Positions 61,930-64,000 of a stretch of DNA of 64,000 nucleotides are shown here, piece after piece. A program made the translations under genes and the position numbers. The notes below the pieces were generated by a model. The model did not search any database and was not told the DNA's origin. It saw only the letters and a program-made list of their open reading frames with translations. Each line of letters starts with the position of its first letter. Within the stretch, counting starts at the first letter, position 1. The stretch spans positions 795,270 through 859,269 of the forward strand of contig VUYV01000089.1 of the NCBI GenBank assembly GCA_008711295.1, given 5' to 3'. This DNA is from Anarhynchus alexandrinus. Taxonomy: Eukaryota; Chordata; Aves; Charadriiformes; Charadriidae.

Positions 61930-62480
61930 TGCTGCTGCCAGCCGGCTGCGCGGAAGGGGCTGATAGGATGCTTATTATAGCCGAGTCGCAAGAACGGGTA
62001 CCGGAGTGGGAAAGCCAAGAAAGCCGCTACCAATGACAGCGAGGGGCCAAAAACGCGTTAGTGCAGGCAAACCTTGAGTGACAGGCTGTAAAGGCGGTTA
62101 TCATAGTTAATACATGGTAAATAATGCATGGCAGGTACTGGCGTGTTTCCCCTGACAGCAGACGCGGGCTGCGTTTGTTAACCCTCAGGTCACACCACTG
62201 ACCTCCTTTTTTTTTTTTCTTGGGTGTCTGAGGGAGGAACGGATAGCTGGATGTATGGTCATTAGACGCTGGGTTACCACTGGCGTCGTTATTCTCGTCC
62301 GTTTTACCGGGACCCGTGTTGGGGTAGTTACTCAATGCGTTTTTAACAGATTTATTTTTATTTTTAGTCCACGTGGCTTTATAAAAAGCCCATACAGCAG
62401 AGGCGATCCTTTTCGTTAGAATAAGCCAGTTCGCTAATTAACTGCTGAGATCGGAATATCATTGTTTTCCCTGATCGGAA
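61930..62480 (+). promoter_or_regulatory. CpG-preserved segment, candidate promoter or enhancer
   Basis: 28 CpGs fall within 61981-62480, although GC content is only in the mid-40s percent, so observed/expected CpG is about 1. Bulk vertebrate DNA has roughly a quarter of that, which implies the segment is normally unmethylated in the germ line. Within it lie a CACGTG E-box (62370-62375) and a clean TATA box (62380-62387), suggesting transcription to the right from about 62410. A homeodomain-type CTAATTAACTG follows at about 62433. No coding exon is recognised downstream before the gap. Confidence 0.5.
62370..62387 (+). promoter_or_regulatory. E-box plus TATA box
   Basis: CACGTG (USF/MYC-type) four bases upstream of TATAAAAA, in the context GTCCACGTGGCTTTATAAA. 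Confidence 0.45.
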
Positions 62481-62954
62481 ATCAAAAATTCCCAGAAAGC
62501 CCCATATCTCATTATCAGCACCAAAGGCAAATAGCAGCATTGTTATTCCAGGGATTGCACCTTTTCAATGGCTGAATTGCCAGCCCCAGGCTGTGTCTGG
62601 GTGTGCAGGGGCGGGGGGAGAGGGGGAAGGATTTGCCCGAAGTTCTTTGGTTTCAGGCTGTGCCATTTGTTTTGTGAGAAGATGATAGTGTTTTGGCAGA
62701 CCTCTGCAGTTTTGGGCTGGTCAGCTTTATCTCTGTATATAAAGCCTCTGTATAGCTACTGCATGTTGAGCTCTCAGCGAACTGGTTTTGTTTATGTGCC
62801 GAAAAGTCTGAGAAAAACCTGAGAAATTGCTTAATAAGTTCACATAGTCAACACGCTCTTCCAGTGATATCTCTTTGAATATTTTATTTTCATTCTGTTG
62901 TTCTTCTCTACCAAGCTGTTTGTTAGTAGCCTTTTCGGTCCAGTGTTTTTTGTT
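62481..62954. other. Non-coding DNA, second TATA-like site
   Basis: TATATAAA at 62736-62743. An ORF at 62568-62822 (84 codons) has no recognisable domain. Confidence 0.4.
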
Positions 62955-63109
62955 GTGCTTTTCTTTTTCTTTTTTTGTTTTTTTTTGTTTTTTNAAGGAA
63001 AAAAGGAAAGGGAAAAAGAAGGAAAAAAGAAAGGAAAAAATGAAAGGGAAAAAAGGAAAAGGAAAAAAAATGAAAGGGAAAAAATGAAAGGGGTAAAAAA
63101 GGATAGGAT
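62955..63109. repeat. T-rich tract switching to purine tract at a single N
   Basis: 62955-62993 is T-rich. After N at 62994 the sequence is A/G only, with GAAAGGGAAAAAA(T) units up to the large gap. Confidence 0.85.
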
Positions 63110-64000
63110 NNNNNNNNNNNNNNNNNNNNNNNNNNNNNNNNNNNNNNNNNNNNNNNNNNNNNNNNNNNNNNNNNNNNNNNNNNNNNNNNNNNNNNNNNNN
63201 NNNNNNNNNNNNNNNNNNNNNNNNNNNNNNNNNNNNNNNNNNNNNNNNNNNNNNNNNNNNNNNNNNNNNNNNNNNNNNNNNNNNNNNNNNNNNNNNNNNN
63301 NNNNNNNNNNNNNNNNNNNNNNNNNNNNNNNNNNNNNNNNNNNNNNNNNNNNNNNNNNNNNNNNNNNNNNNNNNNNNNNNNNNNNNNNNNNNNNNNNNNN
63401 NNNNNNNNNNNNNNNNNNNNNNNNNNNNNNNNNNNNNNNNNNNNNNNNNNNNNNNNNNNNNNNNNNNNNNNNNNNNNNNNNNNNNNNNNNNNNNNNNNNN
63501 NNNNNNNNNNNNNNNNNNNNNNNNNNNNNNNNNNNNNNNNNNNNNNNNNNNNNNNNNNNNNNNNNNNNNNNNNNNNNNNNNNNNNNNNNNNNNNNNNNNN
63601 NNNNNNNNNNNNNNNNNNNNNNNNNNNNNNNNNNNNNNNNNNNNNNNNNNNNNNNNNNNNNNNNNNNNNNNNNNNNNNNNNNNNNNNNNNNNNNNNNNNN
63701 NNNNNNNNNNNNNNNNNNNNNNNNNNNNNNNNNNNNNNNNNNNNNNNNNNNNNNNNNNNNNNNNNNNNNNNNNNNNNNNNNNNNNNNNNNNNNNNNNNNN
63801 NNNNNNNNNNNNNNNNNNNNNNNNNNNNNNNNNNNNNNNNNNNNNNNNNNNNNNNNNNNNNNNNNNNNNNNNNNNNNNNNNNNNNNNNNNNNNNNNNNNN
63901 NNNNNNNNNNNNNNNNNNNNNNNNNNNNNNNNNNNNNNNNNNNNNNNNNNNNNNNNNNNNNNNNNNNNNNNNNNNNNNNNNNNNNNNNNNNNNNNNNNNN
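63110..64000. other. Assembly gap, 891 N to window end
   Basis: Continuous N; nothing can be said about its content. The true size is unknown and it may continue beyond the window. Confidence 0.98.

Overview
The window looks like bird genomic DNA. It is AT-rich, single-copy and non-coding, interrupted by many 5'-truncated CR1 LINE copies, several with the (ATTCTATG)n-type 3' tail typical of avian CR1, and by solitary LTRs of avian endogenous retrovirus families. Alu-, L1- and B-type repeats, tRNA genes, rRNA and bacterial-type operons were not seen. The species cannot be named from this sequence. No complete protein-coding gene is recognisable, so this is an intergenic or intronic stretch.

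Layout. 1-4.3 kb: unique DNA with one exon-like 75-nt segment (1950-2024) and a possible retrocopy ending in A15 (3558-3855). 4.3-7 kb: a minus-strand CR1 tail abutting a plus-strand CR1 with reverse-transcriptase remnants, then another CR1. 7-19 kb: mostly unique DNA with one CR1. 19-28 kb: CR1 remnants, an LTR, a 27-28-bp minisatellite (24.9-25.65 kb) and simple repeats. 28-34 kb: an ERVL-type solo LTR containing a 127-N gap, a possible second LTR, an ancient CR1 and a tiny CR1 scrap between direct repeats. 34-39.7 kb: unique DNA. 39.7-41.1 kb: a strong CpG island with a C-rich minisatellite, GC boxes, a (GAT)n tract and a palindromic CRE, which is the best promoter candidate. 41-46 kb: unique DNA and a 1.07-kb LTR on the minus strand. 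46-54 kb: LTR fragment, a CR1 ORF1 esterase scrap, more CR1 and assembly junctions. 54-62 kb: unique DNA and one ERVL-type LTR. 62-62.5 kb: a CpG-preserved segment of moderate GC with an E-box and TATA box, then purine tracts running into an 891-N gap.

Function. Nothing here forms a pathway or operon. The functional candidates are the CpG island at 40.5 kb, the CpG-preserved TATA/E-box segment at 62.4 kb, and two exon-like segments (1950-2024 plus, 39120-39206 minus), all unproven. The clearest direct observations are assembly features: single-N joins beside near-duplicated sequence, and a 4-N gap that skips most of a CR1 element.
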